Positions 12,126 to 23,660 of a DNA stretch of 64,000 bases are shown piece by piece; the stretch's first letter is position 1, and the number at the start of each line of letters is the position of its first letter. Source of the DNA: Piliocolobus tephrosceles (taxonomy: Eukaryota > Chordata > Mammalia > Primates > Cercopithecidae); contig NC_045447.1 in the NCBI RefSeq assembly GCF_002776525.5, positions 22,276,662 through 22,340,661 of the forward strand, written 5' to 3'. The notes under the pieces are model-generated. The model was not told where the DNA came from and did no database searches. It worked only from the letters and a program-made list of their open reading frames with translations. The translations under genes and the position numbers were made by a program.

Positions 12126-13090
12126 ACCTGTGTGTGTGTGTGTGTGTGTAGGATTGTGTGTTTTTATATGTGTATGTCTGGGTATGCATAACTGTATATG
12201 AGCATGGATGTGTGCGTTTGTGTGTGATGTGACTGTTTTAAGTATGTGAGTATGATTGTGTTTATGTGTGAGTGTGAATGTGTGTGTTTCTGTGACTATC
12301 AATGTGTATGCTTCTGTGTGTGATGTTACTGTGTTTAGGTGTATAAGTATGAATGTGTGTGTTTATGTGTAAATATGAATGTGTGTGTTTAAGTGTATGT
12401 GAATGTGAATGTGTGTGTTTATTTGTGTGTATGTGGCTGTGTATGTTTAAGTGTATGTTAGTGTGAATGTGTGTGTTTATGTATGAGTATGAAGATATGT
12501 GTTCACGTGTGTGATATGACTGTATGTGTTCAAGCATACGTGTATGAATGTGTGTGTTTAGATGTATATGAGTATGAATGTGTGTGCGTTTATGTGTATG
12601 TGACTGTGAATGTGTGAGCTTGTGTGTGTGATGTGACTAAGTGTATGAGTATGAATGTGTGTGTGAGTGTGAATGTGTGTATTTGTGTATGTGAGTGTGA
12701 ATGTGGGTACATTTATGGGTATCTGACTGTAAATATGTATGCTTGTGTGTGATGTGACTGTTTAGGTGTATGAGTATGAATGCATGTGTTTAGTGTGAAT
12801 GCATGTGTTTGGGTATGTGAGAGTGTGTACATGTATGTGTATGTTGCTGTGAATGTGTGTGCTTGTGTGTGTGTTTGTGTGAGTATGAATGTGTGTGTGA
12901 GTGTGAATGTGTGTGTTTGTATGAGTGTGAATTGTGTAAGCGCGTGTGAATGTGTGCCTGTATATGTGTGCATGAGTGTGAACTTGTGTGATGTGACTGT
13001 GTGTGGTTAAGTGTATGTGAGTGTAAGTGGTGTTTGGTGAATGTGAGATGAGTGTGTGTGTCAGTACATGTGTGTATTTGTGCGTATATA
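12126..13090 (+). repeat. TG-rich degenerate tandem array (~965 bp)
   Basis: Almost A-, G- and T-only on this strand, built from GTGTGAATGTGTGTGTTT-like words. A marker word GTGAT(G/A)T(G/T)ACT recurs at 12224, 12320, 12511, 12628, 12749 and 12988 (spacings 96, 191, 117, 121, 239), pointing to a higher-order unit of about 96-120 bp. The reverse-strand ORFs rich in His-Thr are artefacts of this repeat. Confidence 0.95.
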
Positions 13091-13199
13091 CCCATGGGGG
13101 TAAGAGGGCTGAAGTTTGGCCCAGCAGGGTTGTCGTCTCTTTGTTATAGTTTTAGGCTCTTTGTATAGGATGTCTGCCCTACCCCGGAATCTTTATAAT

Positions 13200-13370
13200 A
13201 ACTATTACCAGTGACCATAAATGGAGGCTTGCCTTGTTTTAGGCTCTGTTTTAAGCACCTTAGATACATTTCCTTTTAATATTTAATAGTTATATTGACA
13301 GATAATATTAGCCCCCTTTTCACTTAGTTTTGAAAGAGAAAATTATTTGCCCAAGGCCACACAACGCTTA
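13200..13370 (+). repeat. MIR-like fragment
   Basis: ATAACTATTACCAGTGACCA, TTTTAGGCTCTGTTTTAAGC, and TTGCCCAAGGCCACACAAC resemble the common MIR core plus flank. Confidence 0.6.
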
Positions 13371-13489
13371 TTCCCTCCCCCAATAAAATTAGCATACGTT
13401 TCTGTAGAAAATCCAAGCACTCTTTCTAAAAATTAGCAAGTTAAAAAACTCCAAAGTTCCATATGCTGGTGACCACCTTCATATTTTAG

Positions 13490-13915
13490 TGGACTTCCTT
13501 CCAAGTGTCACTCTGCTTGCAGTCACACATTATATACAGAAACATGTAAGGATGATACAGTGTACACTTGTCTTTTTTTGTACTTAATAATACTCCCTAG
13601 AGATTTTTCCCTTCTAATTTTTAAAGATCAGTTGTATTTTTAATGCCTGCACAGTATTTTATTATCTACACTTATAATTCATTTAATCAATCACCTATTG
13701 ATAGACATTTAGATTGTTTCCAGCTTTCAACTATGGTAAACTATGTTGCGGTAAGCATCCTTGTAAATACAGCTGTGCACACTTGTCTGCTTGTCTTCTT
13801 AGGATAAATCCCAGAAGCAAAACCTCGGGCAAGAGATATGCATATTTAAATGTTGATACCCAATATCACATACCCTTAAGAAAGGTCAAACTAGTTTACA
13901 CTTCAAGTCCCTAAT
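13490..13915 (-). mobile_element. L1M fragment, antisense
   Basis: Reads as the reverse of a mammalian-age L1 ORF2/3' region: CACCTATTGATAGACATTTA, GATTGTTTCCAGCTTTCAAC, AGGATAAATCCCAGAAGCAA. Frameshifted, no intact ORF. Confidence 0.75.
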
Positions 13916-14187
13916 GTGGTGGCTTAAGGAAAGTACTGAGCTAGCTAGATTGGAGGTAGATGGTACTGTTGTGAGGAAGGGGTTTTGAATAACCTGGGGA
14001 CCTTGCCTAGCCCAGGACTCTGGGACCAGGAGCTGTCTACGCACTCAGCCGCAGGGTGCCTGGTTGATGAATGCAGAGAGAGAAGGAGAGCAGGGCTTTC
14101 TCTGCAAGAAAAGGTTCATTAGGCTGCTCTGCCACATCGGATGATGCTCTCAGGTAGAATTTGGCCTCTGCTCAGAAGGAACCCTCT

Positions 14188-14214
14188 TGGGCTGAATTAC
14201 CGTAATTCAGCCCA
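14188..14214. repeat. 27-nt near-perfect palindrome
   Basis: Arm TGGGCTGAATTAC (14188-14200), centre C (14201), arm GTAATTCAGCCCA (14202-14214). The 13-bp arms are exact reverse complements. It could form a short cruciform or bind a dimeric factor; no function is known to me. Confidence 0.97.
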
Positions 14215-14598
14215 TGCTGTTTCAGTGCTCAAATTTGTCATTAGCAGGCATTTTGTAGAGGTATCAGCATTTCACACGGTGTCTCTCAGACACAGAATTA
14301 AATGAGGAGGAAAACAGAGACAAAAGCAGAAGTGGTGGGGTTGAGTATGCAGGCACATGCAGATACAAAGGGATGGTGAGGGCCTCTCAGAAGAACTGAG
14401 GATTAGACTGATGTCTGCATTAGACCATTATTATTTTTTAAAATTTATACTGCCCTCAACTTCCAATTAAAATAACAAGGACACTTAAAGTTCTCAGATG
14501 TCAGCACTCACATAAAGTAGGAAGACAGTTATATCAGAAACAACTAATATAAGCTTATTGTACTCTAAACTCCTTGAAGGCAGGGATTAAGAAAGGGG

Positions 14599-15072
14599 TC
14601 ACAATTCTTGGACGATTCGGGAAATATTTGAATAAGTAAATGAATGAATGACTTTATCTATTAATAGTAATGAAGTTATCCACAGAAAGAGGTTAAATGG
14701 AGAAATAAATAGATGTGTTTCAAATGTTAGTTTCATCACTGAGTAACTATCATTGCAAGTTGGGTTTGCTAAGAAAACGGAATCTGAGTTCAACAAGCAC
14801 AATGTTTTTTCAGGAGTGGCTTTGGCATTGACACTGTGGAAGGGACAGGGCAGAAGAAGGACCAGGGAGAAGAAGTTCAGCTGCCCTGCAGGCTCAATGA
14901 CAACCTCAGCCAACCCCATAGGAAGCTCAGGGCTAAGGAGGTCCTTCAGCATTGGCTCAAATTGGGCTAAGACATTTGGGCTAAGATCTTGATACTCCTG
15001 CAATAACCAGTCATGGTTGTGGATCATACTGAGCAGGGGCAGGACCTTAGGTGAGGCTGAGGCAGTCCCCAT
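14599..15072 (-). other. Unassigned 157-codon ORF, antisense to ASTN2
   Basis: Open from an ATG at 15072 down to a stop at 14599. This is one of the two longest ORFs in the window outside simple repeats. It has a hydrophobic C-terminal third, no signal peptide and no motif I recognise. It may be derived from an old unrecognised repeat. I do not call it a gene. Confidence 0.2.
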
Positions 15073-15499
15073 AAGGGCTGACAGCTAAAGACTGCATGCT
15101 AACGACACACCCAGCATCTGGGACCAGTCCCCGCTCAAAGGGAATCTGGCCGGAGCATCACAACCTCTACCACACTAGCTGTATGACCTTGGCCCAGACA
15201 TGTGATTTCTCTGATCAGCTCTCTTATCCATGAGGTTAAAAAAATGCACCTTATATAACAGGAGTGTTGGAAAGACTCAGAGGTTCTGTGAGTGATGTGT
15301 CCAGAATATTTGGCTTCCAAAGGAAGCTCAGTGAAAGCTACATCCTGTTTCTCTTTCTCTGGGCTTCCTCTGCAGCACTCTTACCCTGCTGGTACTGGAG
15401 TTATCTGGTTGTTTCTCTCCCTCACCCTCTCGCAGACACCCACCCACAACGGCCTAGCTCAGTGCTTTGCATGTTGCAGCAAAAGAAAGCATAGGAGAG

Positions 15500-15715
15500 C
15501 TTTCTGAGTATCTACTATGAACCAGATGCTGGAATGCAAATTCTCAACCTATCATCCTGTTCAGTCCTCTCTGTAACCCTGACAGCTGGGGTTAGTGTCC
15601 CCACTTTACCATAAAGAAAGAAACTCAGAGAGGTGAAAGACCTTACCCTATGTCACACAGCCAATCATTGTGGGAGTTGGGATGAACATCCAGGTCTAGC
15701 TGACTCTACATCCTT
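15500..15715 (+). repeat. MIR-like fragment
   Basis: GAGTATCTACTATGAACCAG, CCCTGACAGCTGGGGTTAGT, AAACTCAGAGAGGTGAAAGA, TATGTCACACAGCCAATCAT. Confidence 0.7.
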
Positions 15716-16049
15716 AAACAAACCCAGGCTGTGTTTTCTTACAGCACATCACCTTCCATAGGTATTCTCTTGCCTCTTTGCGGGAAGTCTGAGTGATGGG
15801 TTTGGCCTGGAGGAGAAGTTTTGGGTATTTGAAGATGGTTTTCAGGGGCCCTGAGTGGTTGTGTGAAGAGAAGGTGTGCTAATATCTCCAAATTGCTGCA
15901 CTCAGGGGGCAGAGTTATACTCACTTCCAAAAAGGAAAGGAGAAAATGAGTATACCTTATAAATTTCAGAGCAATACTCATAAATGCTGGAGGGGACTGT
16001 CATAGAATGAAATGGCTACCCCTAGCCACATGTGTCCAAAATAGCAAGA

Positions 16050-16230
16050 ATTACTGTTAATCACCTACTACATGCCAAGGGCCATGCTCAACATTGCATA
16101 GACAGTGGTGAACAAGATTGTCTCATTCTCTACCCTCACACAGTTTGTAGTTTGGAGGAGAAGACAGACACTGAATCCATGATTATCGGGGGTCCTCAGA
16201 AAAGGAGGAAAATTGGCCCCTTATGAGAGC
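16050..16230 (+). repeat. Ancient LINE-like fragment
   Basis: CACCTACTACATGCCAAGGG, GACAGTGGTGAACAAGATTG, CTCACACAGTTTGTAGTTTG: the same family as 7685-8290 and 19380-19760. Confidence 0.6.
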
Positions 16231-16234
16231 ATCA

Positions 16235-16420
16235 CGGTGAAGTAAAAAGAGAACAGACATTGGAATAAAGTAGTCATGGAATTGAAGTAGTTTTTATTCT
16301 GTATCTCTTTGGGCAAATGAGCCAGTTTCTCTGAGCCTCAGTTTCATCATCTGTGAAATGGAGAGAAATAACAAATCCCAATGTCACAGGGTTGCAACAA
16401 TCAAATAAGTCAATATGTCT
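16235..16420 (+). repeat. MIR fragment
   Basis: TTTCTCTGAGCCTCAGTTTC, ATCATCTGTGAAATGGAGAG, AATGTCACAGGGTTGCAACA. Confidence 0.75.
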
Positions 16421-16424
16421 GAAG

Positions 16425-16792
16425 TAGGGGTGAACAAACTTTCTGAAAAGGCCTCGATAGTAAATATTTTGAGCTTTCCAGCTACATGATCTTTGTTGCA
16501 AGTAATCAGCTCTGCTGTTGCACTGGCAAAACAGTCACAGACAACTCTTCCATGGAAGCCAATCCATCCCGCCACCCATTCACTCAGTGTATTGTGAATG
16601 CATTCCAATAAAACTCTATTTATGGACACTAAATTTTGAAGATTGTATAATTTTTACATGTCACACAAAATATGATTACCTTTTAATTTTTTTCCAGGCA
16701 ATAAAAAATGTAAAAACCATTCTTAACTTATGGTATATACAAAACAGGCAGAAGTCTGGATTTGGCCTGCAGTTAATAGTTTGCCAACACCT
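16425..16792 (+). mobile_element. Full-length hAT-Charlie-type non-autonomous element
   Basis: Imperfect terminal inverted repeats TAGGGGTGAACAAACT (start) and AGTTTGCCAACACCTA (end). In between are AGTAAATATTTTGAGCTTTC, CATTCCAATAAAACTCTATT, AACCATTCTTAACTTATGG, TCTGGATTTGGCCTGCAG. Other copies of the same family lie at 24626-25564 and 48923-49075. I do not commit to a MER number. Confidence 0.8.
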
Positions 16793-17134
16793 AATCTACA
16801 AAAGTGGGGATCATGACAAGTATTCAATAGATAAGAGTCGACATCCACCTTCTTCAAGTTGCTAAGCATTTATGTTTTTCAAAGCACTGGAATGTTAGTT
16901 ACCCAAATTAGTTCCTCTTGGAGTCCCTGCAAGATAGACAAAGAGAAAAATATCATCCCCATTTCAGAGATGTGGCAACTGAAGCACAGAGATGCAGGGG
17001 ATTTTCTAAGCTCACAGACAACAAGTGGCAAAACCGGGACCTTGAGGCTCCAATTTTGTACCATTTTTCATTTCTGAATATCAACTATAAGAATGAAAGA
17101 CAGAGTAAAGTAATGATTACAGCAAATATTACAG

Positions 17135-17345
17135 CTATAATTAAATAACTGATAACTAATATTTCAACAGTGCCTTAGACCTTGTAGGTCACTTTGACAC
17201 AAATTTTCTCATTAGTTCTTCACTGAAAACTCTACAAAGGAGGGACTATTTGTAGCCCCTGACTCTCAGGGAGCTATGCACAGCCACAGACCAGACCTGA
17301 TTAAATGGCAAAGCTGCATGTCCACTATATGAATCTTCACTGATA
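17135..17345 (+). repeat. MIR-like fragments
   Basis: ACTGATAACTAATATTTCAA, ATTTTCTCATTAGTTCTTCA and GGAGGGACTATTTGTAGCCC match the MIR/THER core pattern weakly. Confidence 0.45.
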
Positions 17346-17439
17346 CCCATAGAGTGTTCTCTCCAAGCCTTTCTGAATATTACATAAGGGACAGGAATCC
17401 TCAACAGCCCCCTTGCTCTTCTTCATCCTGAATTCACTC

Positions 17440-18005
17440 CAATTCATTATTCATATAGCAGCCAGAGTGATTGTCTAACATGCAAGTCTCATTAGATCAC
17501 TCCCCTGCTCAGAGCTCGTCAGGGCCTCCTCATTGTGCCTAGGATAAAGTCTAACCTCTTTATCTTGGTGGACACAGTTCCAGACACCTGGACTCAAGCC
17601 CATCTCTCAAAGTGTCTCCCGTCACTGTTCCCACCCCTTGTCTTACCTGCTATCATCCATTTCTACAGAGCTGCTTGTAGTTCTCTGGGATTCCTCATGC
17701 CTACCTGACTTTGTACATGCTGTTCCGTCTACCTGGAATGCTCTTCTAGTTTCTCTGCCTAAAATACTCTAGTTCATCCTTGATTGACATCAGGAGTCCG
17801 CCAACTCCTCCAGGAGTCTTCTTTGAACCCCTCTTTCCGTGAAAGGCTAAGTGATCCTTCCTACTCTGCACTCTTCTCTCGCAGAGAGCACCTTCAAGAG
17901 TAGGCCAGTTCACATGTCTATCTCAACAGGATTATGAGTGCCTACCACACAGTAGGTACTTCCTGAATAAGCATTTAATCATTAAGTGAATGAATGAGCT
18001 ACTTT
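17440..18005 (+). mobile_element. L2 LINE 3' portion
   Basis: CAGCCAGAGTGATTGTCTAA, ATCACTCCCCTGCTCAGAGC, ATTGTGCCTAGGATAAAGTC, CTACCTGGAATGCTCTTCTA, then the 3' tail AGTAGGTACTTCCTGAATAA and GAATGAATGAG. The ORF2 remnant is broken by stops. Confidence 0.85.
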
Positions 18006-19375
18006 AAGACAACAGGATAAGGGATGTCTCATTTATCTGTGTACTCTGAGAGCCTAGGTTCATGCCTGGAACACAATAGCATTCAGCATCCAGTGACTTG
18101 ATGACTGGAAGGCCAGAGGGATCGATGCAGGTGCAGGTGAATAAATTGAAGGTTGATGGACAAATGACAACATGCACAACCACGAATGAATAGCAGATAT
18201 GAGGGGTGGCAGACAGTTAGCTATTCCCCGTTGTACCATGCACAGGAGACGCCAGCCAGAGCTGCCCATTTCCAGGTCCCAACCATCCTTCCAGCATCTG
18301 AGCACATTTCCTCTTCCCTAAGTCTGCAGAGAAGCTGTGTTTCCCCACCTCCGCATCCTCCTCTCCTCCCCCAACCCTTGAGAGTAGGTTTGGTGTTCCT
18401 ACAGATGTTTGTATTCTCTGCAGCTGATGAAAATATTCATTATCTTGTTAGCTGCGGCGGGGAAGGAAGTGCAGATTTGCATTTTCCCAGTTAATCAGGG
18501 TGGCACAAGTGGTGCCTGTCACCCAAGCCTGTTCCCTGCCACCCCCACTCCCTTCTGCAAGTGGTAGAGTCAAAGTGGGATTTCCCACACTGCAGACTCT
18601 ACCTCTCTCCCCTCCCCCTTCCCCGGGCACAATCTAGAAGGTAAAAAAGGAACCCCCAGCGGAGGAGACCCAGCCTGCACACACTACCAGGTTTGCTTCC
18701 CAAAGATGTGCCTTAGTGTGTCTCTTCCTTGCTGGGAATCCTCCCATTGTTCCCAAGTCACAGTCAGGTCTGAACTGCTCAGCCTGGCTTTCACATCTAA
18801 GGTTAGGTCTTACATCGGTGTTAAGCTTCGTATGTCACAAAGTGTTTCCAAAATCATTCATTCATTTGATTCTAGCAAGTGCCCTCAAAGATGGGTGTTA
18901 CCGTTACTTCGGTTTTGTGCAAGTGACTCACCCAATATTATGTGGCCACCAAGTGTTGGTGCCACAAAAGCTGCCCCATACTTTTCTGTTCAAAAAATAG
19001 TCTTAACACTGAGACACTGATTTGGCTTAGTGGAGGCTTTTCTCCTGGGTGTGGCAAAAGCTGGCACTTTGAGGTTAGCCTGTGCATCTCAGCCCTGGCA
19101 AGGCAGGGAAGTTTTGGCAGTCACCTGGGATTTTCTACCTGGAGAGGTTGAAAGATCTGTGTCCATGGAGTATGTGCACACGTGCTTAACAATGATAATA
19201 ATGATATCTTACTTTTATTGGTAAGCTCTAAACTCGTTCTGATAGCCCTTCCCATATTTATAGGGAAGCCTCAGGTCTGGTGCTTCGTATCTTTTCTGAT
19301 TGATAAAGAAACCAGGGTCCTGCAAGAGAAAGATCGTATCTGACATTAAACAGATATTTAACTACCTGACCCAGG
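18006..19375. other. Intronic sequence, nothing firm
   Basis: Moderately GC-rich around 18450-18700. The several overlapping ORFs of 60-104 codons show no domain or splice context. Confidence 0.5.
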
Positions 19376-19379
19376 GTTA

Positions 19380-19760
19380 TTCAGTCATCCTGTCAGTCAT
19401 TTCATAAACACGTGCTGAGCAGGCTTATGTGTCAGGTACCATTCTGGATGTTGGTAAAACAGCAGTTAACAAGAGAGATTAAGGTCCTTGCCCTCAGAGA
19501 AATAACATTCTGGGAAGAGATGGGGATGCGGCAGCAGCAGAGAGAAAATCAACGTGTATTTTCAGTGGTTGTAAGTGATATAAGGAAAAATAAAGAAGGA
19601 TAAGGAATTGGAAAGTTTTGCTTTATACAAGGTGATTGTGGCAGGCTTCTTGGAGGAGGTGACAATTAAGCAGAGGCCTAAATGAAGTAAAACAGTCATC
19701 AGTATACAAGCAGAAAGAAATAGCATAGCGGACAGAGGGAATGGTGTATTTCTCACCTGC
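19380..19760 (+). repeat. Ancient LINE-like repeat
   Basis: GTGTCAGGTACCATTCTGGA, GTAAAACAGCAGTTAACAAG, CTTCTTGGAGGAGGTGACAA, CAGAGGCCTAAATGAAGTAA. Confidence 0.65.
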
Positions 19761-20126
19761 CAAGTCAGTGACCCAGAAGAGAAGAGCATAGTCGTGAAAA
19801 CAGGCACTGGTAGCAGCAAAACACAGGTTCCGATATTGTTATTGCTCCTTAGGAGCTGTACGACCACAGGCAAATCCCTCCACCTTATTAAGCCTCAGAC
19901 CTCTCATAGGTAAATTGTGAACAATTGGTTATGTATGTTGTGAGACTTAGGTAGAAAATGTTTACAGCTCAGTGCCCCTCAATAAATTATCTGCTTTTAC
20001 TCTAGAGGGCTAAAGGTCTAGGAAATAATTTCTCACACACGCTTTTCTTCAGTCATCCATTTATCCAGCACAAACTGGGCCCATGCCATTGTGGTAGACT
20101 CTATGATGGCTATTAAGAATGCCATG

Positions 20127-20434
20127 GGCCAGGCGTGGTGGCTCAGACCTGGAATCTCAGCCCTTTAGGAGGCTGAGATGGGGATGATAGCTAGAGCCTA
20201 GGAGTTCAAGACCAGCCTGGGCAACATGGGGGAGACCTTGTCTCTACAAAGGAGTTAAAAAATTAGCAGGGCATGGCAGTGCGCTTCTGTAGTTCCAGTT
20301 ACTTGGGAGGCAGAGGCAGGAGGAATGCTTGGGCCCAGAAGTTTAAGGTTACAGTGAGCCGTGATAGCATCACTGTGCTCCAGCCTGGGTGACAGAGCAA
20401 GACTTTGTCTCTAAAAGAAAAAATAAAATAAAAG
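20127..20434 (+). mobile_element. Alu element (older, AluJ-like), sense
   Basis: GGCCAGGCGTGGTGGCTCAG, TTCAAGACCAGCCTGGGCAA, middle A-rich TTAAAAAATTAGC, right arm CAGTGAGCCGTGATAGCATC, and a tail AAAAAATAAAATAAAAGG. The left-arm sequence fits an older subfamily. Confidence 0.92.
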
Positions 20435-21099
20435 GAACACGGTGGCTTATTTATCCAACATGTGTTTGTGTCCACTAAGCCAGGCACTATACTAGGCAGC
20501 CTTGGGAATATGGAGATGAGTATAACAGAAAATGGCCCTGGTCCCATGTAACACGTGCCCCAGTGTTCTTGGGGTTCAAGTTCTCCTGCCCTCAAGCTGT
20601 CCGTTCATCCCAGAGAAAGCTCCGAGGCCATAGCTGCCAATACACTGCCTGTGTGTGAATTGAAAAAAGGAGACACATCCCTGCATAGGCACTAAGCTTG
20701 GCTTGCAGAACAGGGATGAATTTCAGTCTCCATTTGCCCTCTCAGCTGTGGCACAATCTGCAAAACTATGTTTGGGAGCATCAGAGAGCTCCTGATAGAT
20801 AAGTTTCTTCTGTCGATAATGTCCAAAATAACCCTGGACCTTACTTCTTAGCCTGGCTGTCCTCCAAAGAGGGAAAGGGGAGTTCGTCTCCTTCGTCATA
20901 CCAGTGACCCCTGAGAGCTGGCACATGTCTGTCCTGTGAGCCCTGGCACTCTCCTGGCATGGCAAGCCCCTTCTGCCTAGGAAGTAGCAGTATGAACTGA
21001 GAGAAGGAGCTCCAAGTTACAATGCCGGACACACCACAAACTGCTCTTCTTTGGGCAAGGCCTTTTTCTTTGCTAGCAATAAGTTTTCCCGTTTTCAAT

Positions 21100-21300
21100 T
21101 ATTCACAACAACAGCAGCAGCAATATTAATTGAGTTCTTACTACATTCCAGGCACTCTTCTAAAAGTTCTACATGCTATTTTGATTCCCACACAATCCAA
21201 TAGAGGAGGTGATTTTATTGGCCTCATTTTACGGGGGAGGAAACTGAGGCACAGTGGAGGGACTGGACTAGATTTTTATCTCTCAGGCTTCTTCCAGTAA
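21100..21300 (+). repeat. MIR-like element
   Basis: GAGTTCTTACTACATTCCAG, GCACTCTTCTAAAAGTTCTA, TTTTACGGGGGAGGAAACTG, AGGCACAGTGGAGGGACTGG. Confidence 0.75.
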
Positions 21301-21324
21301 TGGCATTCAGTTTCTGTTTGAATC

Positions 21325-21690
21325 TGCTGCTTATTCATTCGTTCATTCATTCATTCAACAAATTCTTATCAAACACCTGTCATTATATCAGGGCCTGTGA
21401 TAGGTGTTCTATGTACTATATCTCATTTAATCCTCAACAAATGGCAGTGTGTAACTTTTTTATGATCTTCCCTCTACTGATGAGAAACTGAAGGCTCAGA
21501 AGAAGATGATTGGTCTCATCCATTGGGCCAATCAGCCATCTTTACTGGACACCTTCTACGTTACAGGCCCTGTCCTATGTGCTGGGGAGACAGTGATATG
21601 TTCTGGGAAGATAAATATTCTGTGGAGCACGTAATGATAGAATTTGCAGAACAGTGGGTAATAAGACAATGAGCCCTACATTCCACCATG
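21325..21690 (+). repeat. Ancient LINE-like fragments with (ATTC)n
   Basis: TCATTCATTCAACAAATTCT leads into ...GGGCCTGTGATAGGTGTTCT. A second piece, CTTCTACGTTACAGGCCCTG..GCTGGGGAGACAGTGATA, starts near 21540. Confidence 0.55.
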
Positions 21691-22354
21691 CAAGGGGTTT
21701 GACTGTTTTTTGAGGATGCTTGTTAACATACACAGATGGGGGCCCTTGTGACATTGTGTCTCACAATGAAATTCTCTACTAATATGTCTACATAAACACC
21801 AGAAGAAAGACTCCATCCTCCTCCAGTCAAGCGACTCTCTCTATCCTCCATTTCTCAAACTCTCAACCACCCACATATCTCACACCCTGAGCCATGGGCT
21901 TGTTCTGTGACACCCCTGCCCACCGTGATCCCAGTGGGCCAGGAACTTCTCATGTCTTCGGTAATTAAGTTCATGCATGCCAAAAAGAAAAATAGCTTCA
22001 CAGATGCAGTCGCAAATTTTAGCTAATTAACCATATGGTCTGGATTGCTGACAGAGCGGGAAGGCACTCTGGGTAAGTGCTGGTTTCCTGGCTTCCTGTG
22101 GGGAGGGAGGACTATTAGGTGTGTTGCCACATTCTCCAACACAAAGGCATGGCGACTCACAACTTTGCACCACCTACTTGGAGTCCTCTTATCAGTTTCC
22201 TCGCTAAGAACTGCCCTGAGGAAAAGAGTCCTCAAAAGAGGGAAGGAGAGGGGACTGGCCTATGGACAGGAAACGCTTTTCCCATTTCAGCAGGAGCTGT
22301 AGGCGGAAGCACTCTACTTCAGGGTGGAGGATTTGGAGAGACAGACCTAGCAAG

Positions 22355-22500
22355 TGAGACACAGTATGGCATAATAGACAGCACCCTGGAAACCTGGACT
22401 TTAGTCACAGAGTTGTCACTTACTGGCTCTGTGACCTTGAGTACATCACTTTGCCTTTCTGAATTTAAGCCACTCAGTTTCCCTTAGTGCAAAATAGCAG
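22355..22500 (+). repeat. MIR element
   Basis: ATAGACAGCACCCTGGAAAC, GTTGTCACTTACTGGCTCTG, TGACCTTGAGTACATCACTT, ending at TCAGTTTCCC. Confidence 0.75.
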
Positions 22501-22519
22501 GATTGAACTCACCAATGAC

Positions 22520-22551
22520 CGTGTGTGTATGTGTGTGTGTGTGTGTGTGTT
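22520..22551 (+). repeat. (TG)n microsatellite
   Basis: GTGTGTGTATG then about ten uninterrupted TG units, ending GTGTTTTATT. Confidence 0.95.
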
Positions 22552-22829
22552 TTATTCTGAGCATCTTATAGATAACTGGCAATACCAAGGAATGAGAGAG
22601 GGAAGTAACAGCGATGGAGGCCAAATTGAGCTGACTTTCCAGCTGCTGCTAGAAGAAGGCTGACTGGTGGAAGGGAGTTGGGGTAGGGTTTAGAATAAAT
22701 ATTTATTGGTACAAATTCACTGAATAGGTACCAGAGCTAAGCCCCAAGCCATGGGTTTGCAAGTTCTTTCAGTGGCTTTGGGAAATGGAAATCTGTTAGA
22801 CTCAGAATTACTGGAGAGTCCCAAACAAT

Positions 22830-23060
22830 TTAATGATAGAAATCATTAATAATACTTATTGAGAATGTAAATGACTTTATTCCAGAAAATGTGTTCTTTC
22901 TGTGACTTATATCATTTAAAATCATCACAACAACCTTAGAATGTTGATAATTTGATCCACATTTACTGATTAGGAAACTGAGGTTTAGATAGTTTCTGTA
23001 ATAGGTCTGAGACTGTTAGCTCTGGCATCTGTTAAGACTAAGTTTGAGCCCCTAGAGCTT
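22830..23060 (+). repeat. MIR-like fragment
   Basis: AATCATTAATAATACTTATT, TCATTTAAAATCATCACAAC, GATTAGGAAACTGAGGTTTA, AAGACTAAGTTTGAGCCCC. Confidence 0.6.
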
Positions 23061-23221
23061 GCGCTCTGCAGAGTTCCTAGAAATGTAGCTTAAATCAGCA
23101 TGCTGCTCTCATTTGGACAGGACAGTGGTTAAGTGGCTGTCTGATGCCTGCTTGAAAGTTGAGTGACTGTGGAGGAGGACAAACTAAGTCCCAAACAATT
23201 TTTATCTGAAAAAGCACATGC

Positions 23222-23575
23222 ATTAGTTTTACACAGCCACTGTAACAAATTACTACAGGCTTAGTAATTAAAAAAAAAAAAAACACATGTATTCACTCAC
23301 AGTTCTGGTGGCCACAACCAAACTGAGTCTTGTAGGGTTACCATTAAGGTGTTAGGAGGGCTTTCTTCTGGATGCTCCCAGGGAAAAGCCATCACTTGTC
23401 TCACTCAGCTGTCAGCATTCCTTGGCTTGTGGCCACATCACTCCAATCTCTTGTTCCATGTTTATGTTTACATCACCTCTGTCTCTTCCGTACTCAGATA
23501 TTCCTCTGTTTCCCACTTACAGGGATATAGATGATGGTGCTTAGGGTCCACACAGATAATCCAGATACTCTCCCC
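23222..23575 (-). mobile_element. MLT1-type MaLR LTR, antisense
   Basis: Reverse landmarks: ACAGCCACTGTAACAAATTA, CACAGTTCTGGTGGCCACAA, CATTCCTTGGCTTGTGGCCA, CATCACTCCAATCTCTTGTT, AGATAATCCAGATACTCTCC. An A13 run interrupts the start. Confidence 0.75.
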
Positions 23576-23660
23576 ATTTTTAAATCTTTGATTTAATGCA
23601 GATGGAAAGTTAGACTAGTAGAGTGTTCCTCTGCAAAGTCCCTTTTGCCACATAAGATAC

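Noticed and set aside
12126..13090. Considered as a CRISPR-like or regulatory array because of the spaced marker words
   Set aside because: The spacers are themselves TG repeats and the host is a primate; it is a degenerate satellite-like tract.
12114..13095. His/Thr-rich ORFs, mostly on the reverse strand
   Set aside because: Created by the TG-rich tandem array; not protein coding.
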